64,000 nt of DNA from Termitomyces sp. T153 (lineage: Eukaryota > Basidiomycota > Agaricomycetes > Agaricales > Lyophyllaceae), in assembly GCA_018296165.2 (NCBI GenBank), contig JACKQL020000002.1, positions 62,001 through 126,000 of the forward strand, read 5' to 3'. This document shows, one piece after another, positions 46,763 to 57,999 of the stretch. Position 1 is the first letter of the stretch. The number at the start of each line of letters is the position of its first letter. A program made the position numbers and the translations under genes. The notes beneath the pieces are model-generated. The model had not been told where the DNA came from. It saw only the letters and a list, made by a program, of their open reading frames with translations, and searched no databases.

Positions 46763-49700
46763 ATGGATAACACTACTCGAGAACGTCAGGAGCTAGAGAT
46801 TACCGCACTCAAATCAATTTATGAAGAGAATTTCCTCGAGATGCCACCCCCCAAGGCTTGGAAAGTTGGTGGCTTGTTTCTCTGAAATGTAAACCGCGTT
46901 GACATTCTACGAGGGGGCTACGCGCTTGCCAGAGTTTACTATACGGGTTACGCACCCATTTCACGGCAAGATCAGCTTCCACCTAAACGTCAAGTAAGCT
47001 CGTGCATCTATTACTACCAAGCCATGAGTCTGGAACTTGATACCTTATACAGATTGCCAAAGACGTATCCCGCCCTTGCGTGCCCAATCTTTACTCTGCA
47101 GAAGCCTATCGAGGGCTTGAGAGACGATGATGTTACGACGCTCTCACACAAGATCACCTCAGAGGCTCAGAAGAATCGAGGGACAGAAATGGTCTTTGAG
47201 ATCGTCAGTCTATGTCAGGATTGGATGGAGAACAATGTCAAGCCAAAGAATGAAGTGACTGGGTCGCTGGCAGTGCAAATGACTCACAGAGCTGAGGAGG
47301 AGGAGCGGGTGAGTTGAGCCACGGTTTTCCTCTTTTCGACATTGATCACGATATGAAGGCGAGGAGACGGCAAGAAGCGGAAGAAGCGGAACGAGCGAAA
47401 CGCGAAGCGCTGGCGAGGGAGGAAGAGTTCAAGGAGGAAGCTTTGCGACAGCTAGCTGAGAGAGAACTCCAATACAAAGCTCGAAAGCGCGCTAATTCCG
47501 AGTCGACGATGATTCCATCCTCTGGGGACACAATGACAGAGTCGTTCCCTTACAACGTCAAAGTCGATGGTATAACGTTCAACACCGTGAGGTTGTTTCA
47601 TCCTCGACAAGGTATGTCTCCTTTATCTTCCTCCTCGCTATCTTGTCCCAATTCGCCTTAGAATCTCTGGGAACAGTGTACATGGCCGACCCCGTCTGTG
47701 ACGACATCAACGCTACGTTGCCACTAGAGCTCTACATCGTCAACTTTTATTCGCAATACTATGCCACTAACCAGGGTCATAAGAAGCTCAAACAAGTCGA
47801 GGCTGAGATCCAGCGACTGACGCTTATCCGACACCCCAATCACACAAGTGTCTTTGCCGTCAAGCTGACCCAGTCCCACTCAAGCGGGCCCTCGCAGCTT
47901 ATCGTCCTTTCGGAACAAGCTCCTCCACTGACGTTGCAGGACGTTCTTGAAGATACCCAATCTCTTCGTGAAGAGCGCGCATCGGTGTGTATTTGTGTCT
48001 CACTGTTAAAACTTCCAGATAATATAACTAGTACACCAGGAATACCTAGCGCAAATCCTCTCAGGTCTGAACGCTATCCATGCAGGGGATCTTGTCCACC
48101 GAGGTACGATCGTATGCACCTGCTTTCATTGTTATGTTCTCAATATGTACAGGTATCAATGCTCGATGTATCGGCCTTGTCCCCGGCAACCGCCCACACT
48201 CAAAACAAGTCAAACTTGGGAGGGTGGGATACCCAACCCGGTTATTGGATTTGCATCGATCCAACCCTTTCGGGACAAATCTGCCCCCTACAGAGGAGCT
48301 GCCCATTCCTGAGGGATGGTTAGTGTTCCTTAGCATTGCTTTACAATTAAAGGTTGACGCAATATATGTTCGTAGGTTGTCGAGAGAGGAGAAGAACGAG
48401 TCTGCGTTACTTTACACTCGTCAACGTGACATACATGCTGTTGGAATCGTGTTACTTCAGATGCTCCTAGGTCTGGATGTGACAGAACGATACTCGAACA
48501 TTCCCGAGGCCCTCCAGTCCTGTACGCCTCCTTCTCATTCACATCTACATGATCATTATTACTCACTATTTCTCAACCAGCTTTTCTCTCAAGCTCCCTT
48601 GCGCGTTATGCGACTAACATGATCCTCCCCTCTAAAAAGATGCACGCATCCTGTTTGAGTCTCCTAGCCGACCTCGCAGAGGCATCACTTCAAAGCGGCA
48701 ATAGCATACAAGCGCCTTCTCGGGCAATTCCAGTGCCTTCGCCTGCGGGGTTGAGAACACCCGTGCCGTTTATGCATGAGGGCTCGCCCGAGGTATCGGC
48801 ATTCTTTTGGCCGCCGCCGAGGCCACAGCAAAAGAGTCGGTGGAAGGAGGATTGGGAGGAATTGGAGCTTCTGGTTTGCGATTCGTCTCTCTTCGTGTGT
48901 TAGCATTCTTATAACGGTTAATATCAGGGAAAAGGCGCTTTTGGGTCTGTGGTGAAAGCGAGGAACAAGATCGACAATCGTATCTATGCAGGTAGATCAC
49001 CTTTATTTTCGTCCTTTCTCCGAATGCTAACAAATATATCCTTTCAGTCAAGAAAGTACGCCTAAAGACCGAAGGTAGTGACGTGAAAATTTTCCGCGAA
49101 GTCAATGCCCTCAGTCGCCTCTCCCACCGCTATATCGTCCGATACTTCACTACCTGGATTGAAATCTCCGATGAACCCATCTCCAATACTTCAGATGACT
49201 CTGAAGAATCGGGGACTGATACTGGCTCAGGAATGACTTCTGTCCCCAATTCTGTCCCCAATTCAAGCGAGCGGTACCTTCCACAAAACGGTGGAGGTCT
49301 CACAATTGACTATGATGATCTGACGGGTCGAAGATCATCGTCATCCAAATCTTCGTTCCCGAGCATCCACTTTGAGGCGTCATCCTCGCCTGAGACGGGC
49401 GAGTCTAGCGGGAGTGATGAAGAGGGATTGGAAAACTTGTTTAGGTCGAGGATGCCTGTTACGCCGCCGCCAATGCAATCAAGGACATTGTATATTCAAA
49501 TGGAGTTCGTTGAACGGCAGACGTTGAAGGAGGTATGGACCTTTGTGTGGAATATATGTAATGGTCTCATGGCTGATCTGTTTCAATAGCGCATCGATGA
49601 AGGAATTACACAGGATGAAGCTTGGAGGCTCTTCCAGCAGATCGTTGACGCCCTTGCCTACATGTCGACCCTTTCGATTTTGCATAGGGATATCAAGCTA

Positions 49701-52700
49701 ACCAACATCTTCATCGGTAAGGATCTGTCATTTCTTCCGCTTTCGACAGTAACATCAGCTTCCTCGCAGATGCTCAAGGAGATTGTAAAGGTTCGTATCT
49801 ATAGTTCGAAAGATCAGCGATATAATTCATTCTTGTCTTAGTCGGTGACTTTGGACTCGCCACTTCCAGTTTGGCTGCTGTGGATCCCTCAGATGTGTCT
49901 CCCACAGCAATGGCCACAGAAGACATGACCCTTGGTACAGTTGCTCATCTTCTGTCCGCCGATCACCACTGATGTATCTGCACCAGAGGTTGGAACCAGA
50001 CTATACATTGCTCCCGAAGTCCAGTCGCGAAAGCGTGGTCCCAGAAACCACAACAAGGCGGACATGTACAGTCTTGGAGTACGTCAAATCGCGGTCCTCG
50101 TCATATACTGTCGTCTCTGACTCTTCTATAGATCGTCTTCTTCGAGATGAATTACAAGTTCTCAACGGGTGCAGAACGCATTGAGGTCATTGAAGATCTG
50201 AGGAGACCCGAGATATTCTTCCCCAGTGGATGGGATCCCTCTCGCCAAAATCAGCGTGAAAGTGAGTAATGCTCCGTCAGTCATCCCTGATACCCTTCTT
50301 ACTCGTCTATGGAAGTCATTACGTGGCTTCTTCAGCATCGTCCAGAGGACCGGCCTACGGCTGTTGAGCTCTCACAGAGCCCTCTCTTACCTTCGAAAAT
50401 CGAAGACGAGTACTTCAAAGGAGCTTTGAACCTAATGAGTTTGTCGTGTTTTGTCCTCATTCTCATGGCTTCACTTACTGTCCTTTTAGCCAAGGCTGAC
50501 TCACCTCATCAGCGGGCCGTACTCAATTCTCTCTTTAGTCAGCCTCCGCGGCCCACTCGAGGCTTTATATATGACCTTGAAGCTGATCCACCCGAATATG
50601 CTGCTCTGAACGACACAGTGCATGATCGACTCGCGGCCCTTTTCAGACTTCATGGTGCTGTAGATATGGAGCCTCCACTGCTCATGCCTGTGATGGACAT
50701 CGAAGATGAAAGTAAGAAGGCTGCGTTCATTGATCGGAATGGAGACATTGTGACACTACCTGACAATCTCATCGTTCCGTTCGCGAGGCTCGCTGCTCGT
50801 GAAAATATCACCCGAATCAAACGGTATCATATCGCCAATATCTTCCGACCAAAGTCAGTTTCTGTTCTGGTCGCCTCGATTGCTCCTGTTGATTGGCTAT
50901 GAAAGTCCGGTTGCAGGTCATCCGAATGTTCAGAAGGCGGCAATTTTTGATATCATTACCTATGACCTCGAGTTCGGCCCCATTGCAGCTAGTGCTGAAC
51001 TTATCGCGATTGCCAACGATTGTCTGAACAGCTTCCCTAATCTTGCGTCAAACTATGATATTCACATCTCGCACTCCAGCAGTATGTTCTCTTTTGTCCA
51101 TTAAACATTCTTACTTAAGGTAATCCCCGGTCAGTCGTGGAGCTAATCCTTACTCGGCTTCCTTCGGGTCAACGTCATGCCGTCACTGACATACTCACTC
51201 AACCAAAGTCGACGATTTCTCAGAAACGTGCTCTTCTCCTCAAGCGTGGTTTGCTTCGTAGCACAGCCGACGAATTAGAACTTTTGACCGATATAGGTAC
51301 GTTGGATCTCTGTCGCTTTCCCCGCGCTCCTTATTCAGTAGTCATAGATGAAGATATTGATGATTTCATGTCCCGTGTGGAGAGATTATCCCCTGCTCTC
51401 GTAGAATTGATGGACCCTTATATCCAAGAAGTGAAGAAGACTATAGAACTTGCCAAATCGACGAAGGTTGCAAAGTCAATCCTATTCCGTCCACTCATGC
51501 TTGGAAACCAAAATACCTATTTCAAAGATGGAATATTGGTTGAGGTTGTTCGAAAGAATAGGTATTCAGATGTACTTGCTGCAGGCGGCCGGTATGCTTC
51601 TCTATATTCTCGGCTACTCTATGTTAACGACGTGGATTTCAGTTACGATCACCTCGTCAGCCGTCATGGTTCTCTTAAGTCACAATCACGGAAAGTTTGT
51701 GGCATGGGTCTACAGATTGCTGTAGAGAAGGTTACAGTCGCACTAGCATCATATCAGAGCTCTTCCGTTAAGGCGCTTGTGAAGGAAGAACGTTCTTTTG
51801 GGTATTGGAGCCCGCGTCGGTGCGATGTCTACGTTGTGTCATATCATCAGGGACACCTTCAGGATCGGCTGGAGGTGGTGTCCTATCTTTGGGAGCATAA
51901 CATCAGTGCCGATCTTATGTACGAGTCAGGTTTACCTGATACCGATGCTGAAAATCATCTTGACATGTGCGCACGAGAAGGAATACTGTGCGTATTGTCA
52001 TCTATACTGTTTACCCAGAGTTGACATTTTCTCACAGCTTCACCGTTTATCCTCGTCCTCGCTCTGCGCGCAGGGACCAACCTGCCTTCAGGGTGAAAAG
52101 CATATTGAAGGGTTCTGAGACCGATTGTTCGTGGTTTCCCTACTTATTTTCACCCGAAATCTGATTTTCTCCATCAAGTAACGCGACAGGAACTAGTGGG
52201 ATGGTTACAGCACGAAATCGCAGAACAGAAGAGAATAGACCTTGCCACATCTGGTGCTCCGATTGTCTCAGACTCAAGCTCACAGCTTCTCCCCACGAAA
52301 GACCTTGCTATCTCATCAAACGTCCAACTTCTTCTGCCACCAGCGGATATTAAGAAGCAACGCAAGTATGTCAAACAACTCTTTTATGATCGTGGTAAGC
52401 TCGCTCTATGGATTTCGACTTGCTGTACTAGACTCATGATCGTTCATTTCAGCCTTCGAAACAGGCGCTGAGCTCAGATCGGCCTTCCAGACAGGTTTGC
52501 CAACTCTCGCGGTTGACGTGTTACCCGCGGTGTTCGATGCCATGACGGGCAATTCTGCGTGGATCGCAGAGGAAGACCCATGGAAATCTATTGTATCAAT
52601 GTTCCCAAGTTCTTATACTACCTATGCCCATCAAGTCCGTGAAGCGATCCTCAAGCGGAAGGCTGAAGGCCACCGCTATATGCTTTTATTCGCTGTTCGT

Positions 52701-52757
52701 GAGGACCGCGTCCAGCTCCTCAATCTATCGGACAACGTACGGGATGGATCCAACTAA
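46763..52757 (+). CDS. gcn2: eIF2alpha kinase GCN2, about 1,589 aa
   Basis: 24 exons fit one frame (starts include 46763, 46914, 47053, 47359, 47662, 48040, 48153, 48376, 48581, 48928, 49048, 49590, 49770, 49842, 49987, 50132, 50316, 50490, 50906, 51135, 51643, 52038, 52179 and 52453). Domains in order: RWD (about 1-145, ELEITALKSIYEENF), pseudokinase (about 230-520, with LAQILSGLNAIHAGDLVHRG), and active kinase from GKGAFG (562). The kinase has VKKV, a long acidic insert, HRDIKLTN (776-783), DFG (796-798) and GTRLYIAPE. Then come a HisRS-like domain (about 940-1400, LAAGGRYDHL) and a C-terminal dimer/ribosome-binding region. It senses uncharged tRNA and phosphorylates eIF2alpha in general amino-acid control. 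A 45-nt in-frame segment near 51,298-51,342 may be a retained or unneeded intron, giving 1,574 aa if spliced. Confidence 0.95.
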
Positions 52758-53247
52758 TTTTCGTGTTACAATTGTATCATCTGATGTATAACTTTTTTCC
52801 CTATCGTACCTCTACATTCATATCTTCATTATTTGCATTCTTATCATACTTCCGTTTGACATAGAAATCTACGAAATACCGTTGGGCCATGATTTGGAAT
52901 GATGGAACTGCATAGCCCAGCTTTCGCCAAAGCAATTAATTCGCCATGGTGTAAGTGATTTGAATCAGTTGTGGGAAGAACATGCGATTTCACTTCAATT
53001 TGACGCATGAAAAGGCTTAGTCTAAACATGTACTTACGAGAGAATTGGACCTAAATAAAATGGATATAGGTCATCGGTTCCAGCTTCAGAAGCCATATCC
53101 GTTTTTTTGCGGCAGTCAGACTCGATCATACATTGGTCCACCCACTGGGTCATCGTGCAGAGTGACCTCTTCCTTACCGAATATATACTAGCATTGATGC
53201 ATGTTGAGTAAGTCATGTGCGATTGATCCCGTATATATCCTTCGTAT

Positions 53248-54381
53248 CTAACGCCACCCGATCCTGTAATATGCATATTCAATGTGATCCTGTCCTCTAT
53301 CCGGTTCCGCATCGCATAATACGCAATCTCTCGAAATTATGACCAAATGTAGCCCGGGAGGACCATCTGGTGTCGGCGCAGCGAAAACGTTATCAATGGT
53401 ACTGGATTCGAAGGAGTGGGTAGGTCGGAGAGGGATCATCAAATGAAATAGCGGATCTTGTGAGGAGGTTGGTTTTCGAAGGAGTCTTGTAAGACAAGAC
53501 TTGATCCAGATAGCATGCTGTGCTTCGTAAACTATATCCGCGCCCAAGATTAGATCAAAAGGTGTATCAAATGACGGGTCTGTGGGCTCGCTGGGAAACG
53601 ACGACCAATCGAGGGATCGAACTTGAACAGTGTCTGAGCTCGGAAAATTTGTTTGTATATTTGACGCAAGGTTTTCCATCACTGATGGATAGTAGTCTGT
53701 TGCTATGATAGTCCTCGGTGGAATCAGAGGACCTGCGCCTTCGAACAGCTTTCCCAACGCTAGACTGACAAGGCCAGTGCCAGCTCCAAGCTCCAAGATG
53801 CGCAAACCGTGCGTATCGAAAAGTCCGAAGGCTTCAGGATCATCAAGGATTATTTCGGTGAGGACACATGCTCCGCCCCATGTCTGCGCTCCAACGCTTC
53901 CATAGTCCTTGTTATCGAGAGAAATATCCTTCACCTGTATATTCAACGTCCGTTCCATCCCTTTTCCATGCTTGAATACGAAATCTCGAACGACCACCCC
54001 GGCGCCGGCGGTTCCAGAGCACACTGCCAGCAGTGACGCGGCTTCTTGAATAAGACCTTCCCACTCCCTTGATCGAGTGTCATCTGAGTTAGACTCTAAG
54101 TCCCAGTCAGCAGTTAGAGACACAAGAGAAGTGAGCCATCTCATGGCGTAAGATCGCTCGAAGGTATCTGATCGCAATTCGTCAAGTCCATCTATATTGC
54201 TGATCTCGAGCTGTGTGGTTTCATCAGAAGTTGAAGGTTGTTTTTGTCGACATCGACGGGAACCTTGAACTTGAGGGTTATATAAATGGCGTAGGTATAG
54301 TAACGCTTCCCGAAGTTTGTTGATAGAGTACGATGCGACGCTGTGAATCGGTGGAAGTTGAGAAGTGGGTGGTAGAATCAT
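53248..54381 (-). CDS. Family-16 protein methyltransferase (METTL21-like), 377 aa
   Basis: A single open exon. The N-terminal helical region is followed by VGAQTWGGACVLTEIIL (about 163-179), which matches the lead-in of the Methyltransf_16 group. SAM-binding motif I is LELGAGTGLVSLALG (196-210), then an acidic (A)TDYYP, and FDLILGADIVYEAQHAIWI with the post-motif used by lysine methyltransferases of this group. The C-terminus carries HLMIPLRPTHSF. The substrate is probably a translation or chaperone protein, by family, but cannot be fixed. It shares a 90-bp start-to-start gap with the divergent gene at 54,471. Confidence 0.82.
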   Translation of the reverse strand: MILPPTSQLPPIHSVASYSINKLREALLYLRHLYNPQVQGSRRCRQKQPSTSDETTQLEISNIDGLDELRSDTFERSYAMRWLTSLVSLTADWDLESNSDDTRSREWEGLIQEAASLLAVCSGTAGAGVVVRDFVFKHGKGMERTLNIQVKDISLDNKDYGSVGAQTWGGACVLTEIILDDPEAFGLFDTHGLRILELGAGTGLVSLALGKLFEGAGPLIPPRTIIATDYYPSVMENLASNIQTNFPSSDTVQVRSLDWSSFPSEPTDPSFDTPFDLILGADIVYEAQHAIWIKSCLTRLLRKPTSSQDPLFHLMIPLRPTHSFESSTIDNVFAAPTPDGPPGLHLVIISRDCVLCDAEPDRGQDHIEYAYYRIGWR

Positions 54382-54470
54382 GCTCTGCTATTGATCAGTA
54401 TAAACCTTGTGAATTATACCCCATTCTACGCACCTCCGGTCAGGTGGGTGCGAAATTCTCTTTTTTTTAC
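54382..54470. promoter_or_regulatory. Short divergent promoter
   Basis: Only 89 bp separate the two divergent start codons. No clear TATA box is seen on either strand. Confidence 0.5.
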
Positions 54471-55179
54471 ATGTCGATGGAAGCCAAATTCAGAGAGCCA
54501 CGTGCGTCGGACTCAGAGATCCAGTCAGAAGGCTTGCCCATCATGTTGCCCAACACTCAGGCAAGCTCAAGTCTGAGCGGGTATGCGCCTGCAGTGCAAA
54601 GTGGATTCCCTGCTGGCCCGGCATTCCCGAATCAACCAGGGTTTATATCCTCAGAACAAAATCTCCACCAAGGAACTGATCCAAATTCTCCTGCCTCTTT
54701 TCACCAAAATCTGCAAATCGTCCAAGAACATGTGGCGCGTCTTCAAAATCTTGCACGCAATACATTATCCGGAATGTGAGTGTTCCTTTGAGACGCGTGT
54801 CCTTTGTACGCTCAAACGTATGCAAACCCTGTAGACAAAATGCTTACCATCCAGGCAACAGCCTGGTACAAACTCAAGGTTCTAATAAGACATCTCCAGC
54901 TGTTCTTTTTCCTTCTCACACGCTTTGTCAGCGAATCTAGGAACACTCAAAGAAGAGATAGAAGAACTTTCGCAATTGATGCTGCGGAGTGGTGTCGGTG
55001 CACTGCCTCTGCTCCCCATACCTGCCCCAGGTGAAACTATGTCACCCCCGACGGAACAGCAACTGCTAGCAGAAGTCAATGACTCGATTCGCTCTGCGTT
55101 CGAACAAATGAAACGCAGTCAGGATAGCGCTTCTGTTGTTGCCAACCTTCTGGGAGCACCAGATCGTATTTCAAAGTGA
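54471..55179 (+). CDS. Unrecognised small protein, 198 aa
   Basis: Exons 54471-54775, 54835-54878 and 54932-55179 give one frame from MSMEAKFREP to GAPDRISK. The N-terminal third is Ser/Gln/Pro-rich and disordered-looking. Two helical segments follow (QIVQEHVARLQNLARNTLSGI and LGTLKEEIEELSQLML), then a short Pro-rich linker and a helix (LLAEVNDSIRSAFEQMK). Coiled-coil use is plausible. I do not recognise the family. It is divergent from the methyltransferase, probably with a shared promoter. Confidence 0.65.
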
Positions 55180-55796
55180 GCCGTCGGGCTCCTTTAAACT
55201 CACATTTGTCCCATTATGGGTGCCTATCAGTGGAGGATTCTGCAGAGAAGAACAGGCGCTCGCATTCATGCACGTACAGGCCATCGTTCGCGTTACTCAA
55301 CGACAAGCTTCTTTTCGACTATCGCCCAAATTCCTTCATCAATTACCCCTTCCCCTGGCCGGCCTGTCTGCTAGACCATACTGCCTATGTGAGCGCTGAA
55401 TTGATTTTACTCAGTATCAAATACTCCGATATAAATCTCGCATTTGAAATGGGTCATCCCGGCTTTTTGTCAATCATTTTCGAACGTGCTTTCCGGAAAG
55501 CCTTTTACTACTCAGATGTGATGTTCATCCTAACAATTGGCCCGATATTATTTGCTATCTTGTGAATATCAATGATCAAGATGTATATGAACGCAGGATT
55601 TCGGGATAATTCTCAGTTCATCCATTGTTATACATCCATAGTATCGAGCGCCAGATCGAATCTGTCATGACCTTAAGCATGAAGCTTGAAATGCGGTAGC
55701 GCCGGTCCTCCTTGTGCTAGACCTGATCTGACCCTTGAAAGAGATTTCAGAACGACACCAACAGCGTCTCCTTGTCCGGTATTTGAAAAGTAGTCC
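55180..55796. other. Intergenic, no supported gene
   Basis: A plus-strand frame (55,176-55,565) overlaps the stop of the preceding gene and has no domain. I treat it as 3' sequence. Confidence 0.4.
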
Positions 55797-56250
55797 TTAC
55801 CCAGTATTTGAAACGTACTTCTCACCGGATACTACAAAGGCTGGAATAGCCTGACTACTTCCAAGTTCCATGTGAGTTGTCAGTTCCTCGTGATCATAAG
55901 AGTCAAGGATCTCGCGTGCCGACCATCGCATAATTGATTTATCAATAGGACTCCACCAGATATCTATCAACGTGGATATTAGACGTGGTGCTGGGGCAGC
56001 AGAGCTCCATTCATATGGATCCATGAGCCCCATCCGTGTATGACCGACAGGTTGAGGCTGTGCATGTGGATTAGTTCTCTGTCTTGATCAGCTCGATAAA
56101 TCCGGACCACTTACGAGAGTGCCATTAAGATTAAGACTCATCATGAACGTGCATTCTGCCCCGGCAGGGACGAGGTCAGGGAGATATGACCTCTGGCGAA
56201 AGCATCAGGACGCATGGAGAAAGAAAGCTGGTGAATCGCTTATATCAAAA
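55797..56250 (-). CDS. Hypothetical spliced gene, partial
   Basis: Minus-strand frames read RSYLPDLVPAGAECTFMMSL and NLNGTL, then a GTAAGT donor near 56,115. After an intron the reading continues PQPVGHTRMGLMDPYEWSS, LISTLIDIWWSPIDKSIM and WSAREILDSYDHEEL, then GTAAGG near 55,796. Codon use and donor signals look real, but neither end is clear and I do not recognise the family. Confidence 0.35.
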
Positions 56251-56567
56251 TGTTATGAAGAGGTGAAATGAGCGGAACATCCGACGACAGCAATCAGGAA
56301 GTTCTACCCTGGACTTGTACACAGAGATTCTAATCGGGCTTAAACTGACCAACGAATTTTCAGCATGAACCTTATTGGTAGGAGGCGAGTCGTTGTTGCT
56401 TATACAATGCACAAGCAATTACAGCATATGTCCAAGAAAGATTGCTAACGGATACGCTGTGAGTCTTTGACCAATCCAGCTGTCAATGTAGAAGCAAGTT
56501 TCTCACAAGCATTGAAATTTTGAAGCAGTGCAACAACCAAGTTCCTCATAATGGAATACACAAGAAT

Positions 56568-57993
56568 TTAATACCATCCACGTTTTACAAAGTCGGTCAA
56601 GCTGTCCCGCGTCACTTGTTCCTGATTCAAATATGTCAGACCAAGGATCCTTGCCGCTTTACGAGTGTCAAACTCGACAGGCAACTTTGCTGTGTCTGCA
56701 AGCCCTGGATACCCAATGGGAAGCTTGGAATGTGAGGGGATTGGCAATGAGAGCGAATTTGCTACATCAACTGGTGCACGGTCAGCAATGTTGAAATGTG
56801 GTCCAGTGGGCAAGCACTTACCCCATTGCTGCCAAATGAATGGTCCCGCTGAGATGATAATTCGCTCACCCCCCGCTGCTTCATTTTCCAAGGCTAGAAC
56901 GTTCGCTTCAGCGACGTCACGCACATCGATGAAGGCTAAGCCCGTCTTGAGAAAGTCTTCAGTTTGGCCTCCGACAACCACAACGTCGTACCAAAGCCGT
57001 AATGAGGTCCCGAGGGCATCAGAGCTCTTGAGCTCGTGTACGGGAGGCTCATAGAAAGTCAGCCTTGATTCATTTACACGCGTCACTTACTCACCCCAAA
57101 GACCTGCGTCTCTTAATCTATAGCTTATATTATCATGCGGGAGGGTACTCACGTAAGAAGGGTTGAGAACGGAGAGGTCCCATGAAATCCCAGTCTTGTT
57201 GTCCTCGTAGAATTGCCAGGCAGCTGGAGAAGAAACATAATGCTTGCGTCCGCTTAGAACGGGATGTAAAAAGGCAACTTACCTCTCTCCGCGGCAGTCT
57301 TGGATGCATAATATTTCACGTAACCCGCAGCATCAGCACCCTTTTCCTTGATTTCTATGACAGAAGGCTCGTTCCAGTCGTCCTCATTCAAGAGTTTGTA
57401 CACGCTAAAGTCAGAGACAGCCGCCACAGAGGATATCACTACCACACGTTTTACCTCTTGCCTGAAAGGTAGACAGTCAGCAAAAGAGGATAGTGTTGCG
57501 AAAAAGGACCGTGGACCGACCCGTAAGCAAGAGCACTCTTCAGGATGCCAACAGTTCCATTCACTGCCGGTTCCAAAAGTTCTAGACACCAAGCTAGAAA
57601 TCAGCCGGTAGCTCTTCGGGTTTTGACGGCTTTCTTGCCATTTACTGATACAGCATCGAAATTGCAAGGGGATGCCGTATGTATGATAGCCTGGATACCT
57701 TTGACAGCTTCGTCGAAGGCACCGGACTGAGCCACAACATGAGTCATTAATCAGCCTCTGTTCAAAGTCTCGAGCACGAATGGTCAAACCTTTGCAATGT
57801 CCTCAACAATTATAAATTCGAATTTGTGTCCATAGGCCTTGAAATATTCCTCGAGATACTTTGCTTTGTCGGCAGAGCGTACGGTCCCGCGCACCGCGTA
57901 TCCTTTCTCAAGCAATTTGCGTACGATCCACATGGCAATAAAACCATTAGCTCCTGTTACAAGGACCTTGTCACCCGAAGAGATAGTGTGCAT
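56568..57993 (-). CDS. NADP-dependent extended SDR reductase (cinnamoyl-CoA/dihydroflavonol reductase-like)
   Basis: Exon 1 (57993-57790, 68 residues) has [21 protein letters not shown], the NADP-binding Rossmann start, and VRGTVRS that selects NADP. Later exons give [48 protein letters not shown] (catalytic Ser), [12 protein letters not shown] (YxxxK), and [10 protein letters not shown] 9-nt exon VFG (57,082-57,090 on the plus strand) and PPVHEL follow, then [16 protein letters not shown]. The C-terminal end is [11 protein letters not shown]. Fungal members reduce aldehydes or ketones in detoxification or secondary metabolism, and the substrate is not predictable. The donor/acceptor near 57,600 could not be fixed with certainty. 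Confidence 0.85.
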
Positions 57994-57999
57994 AGTCGT

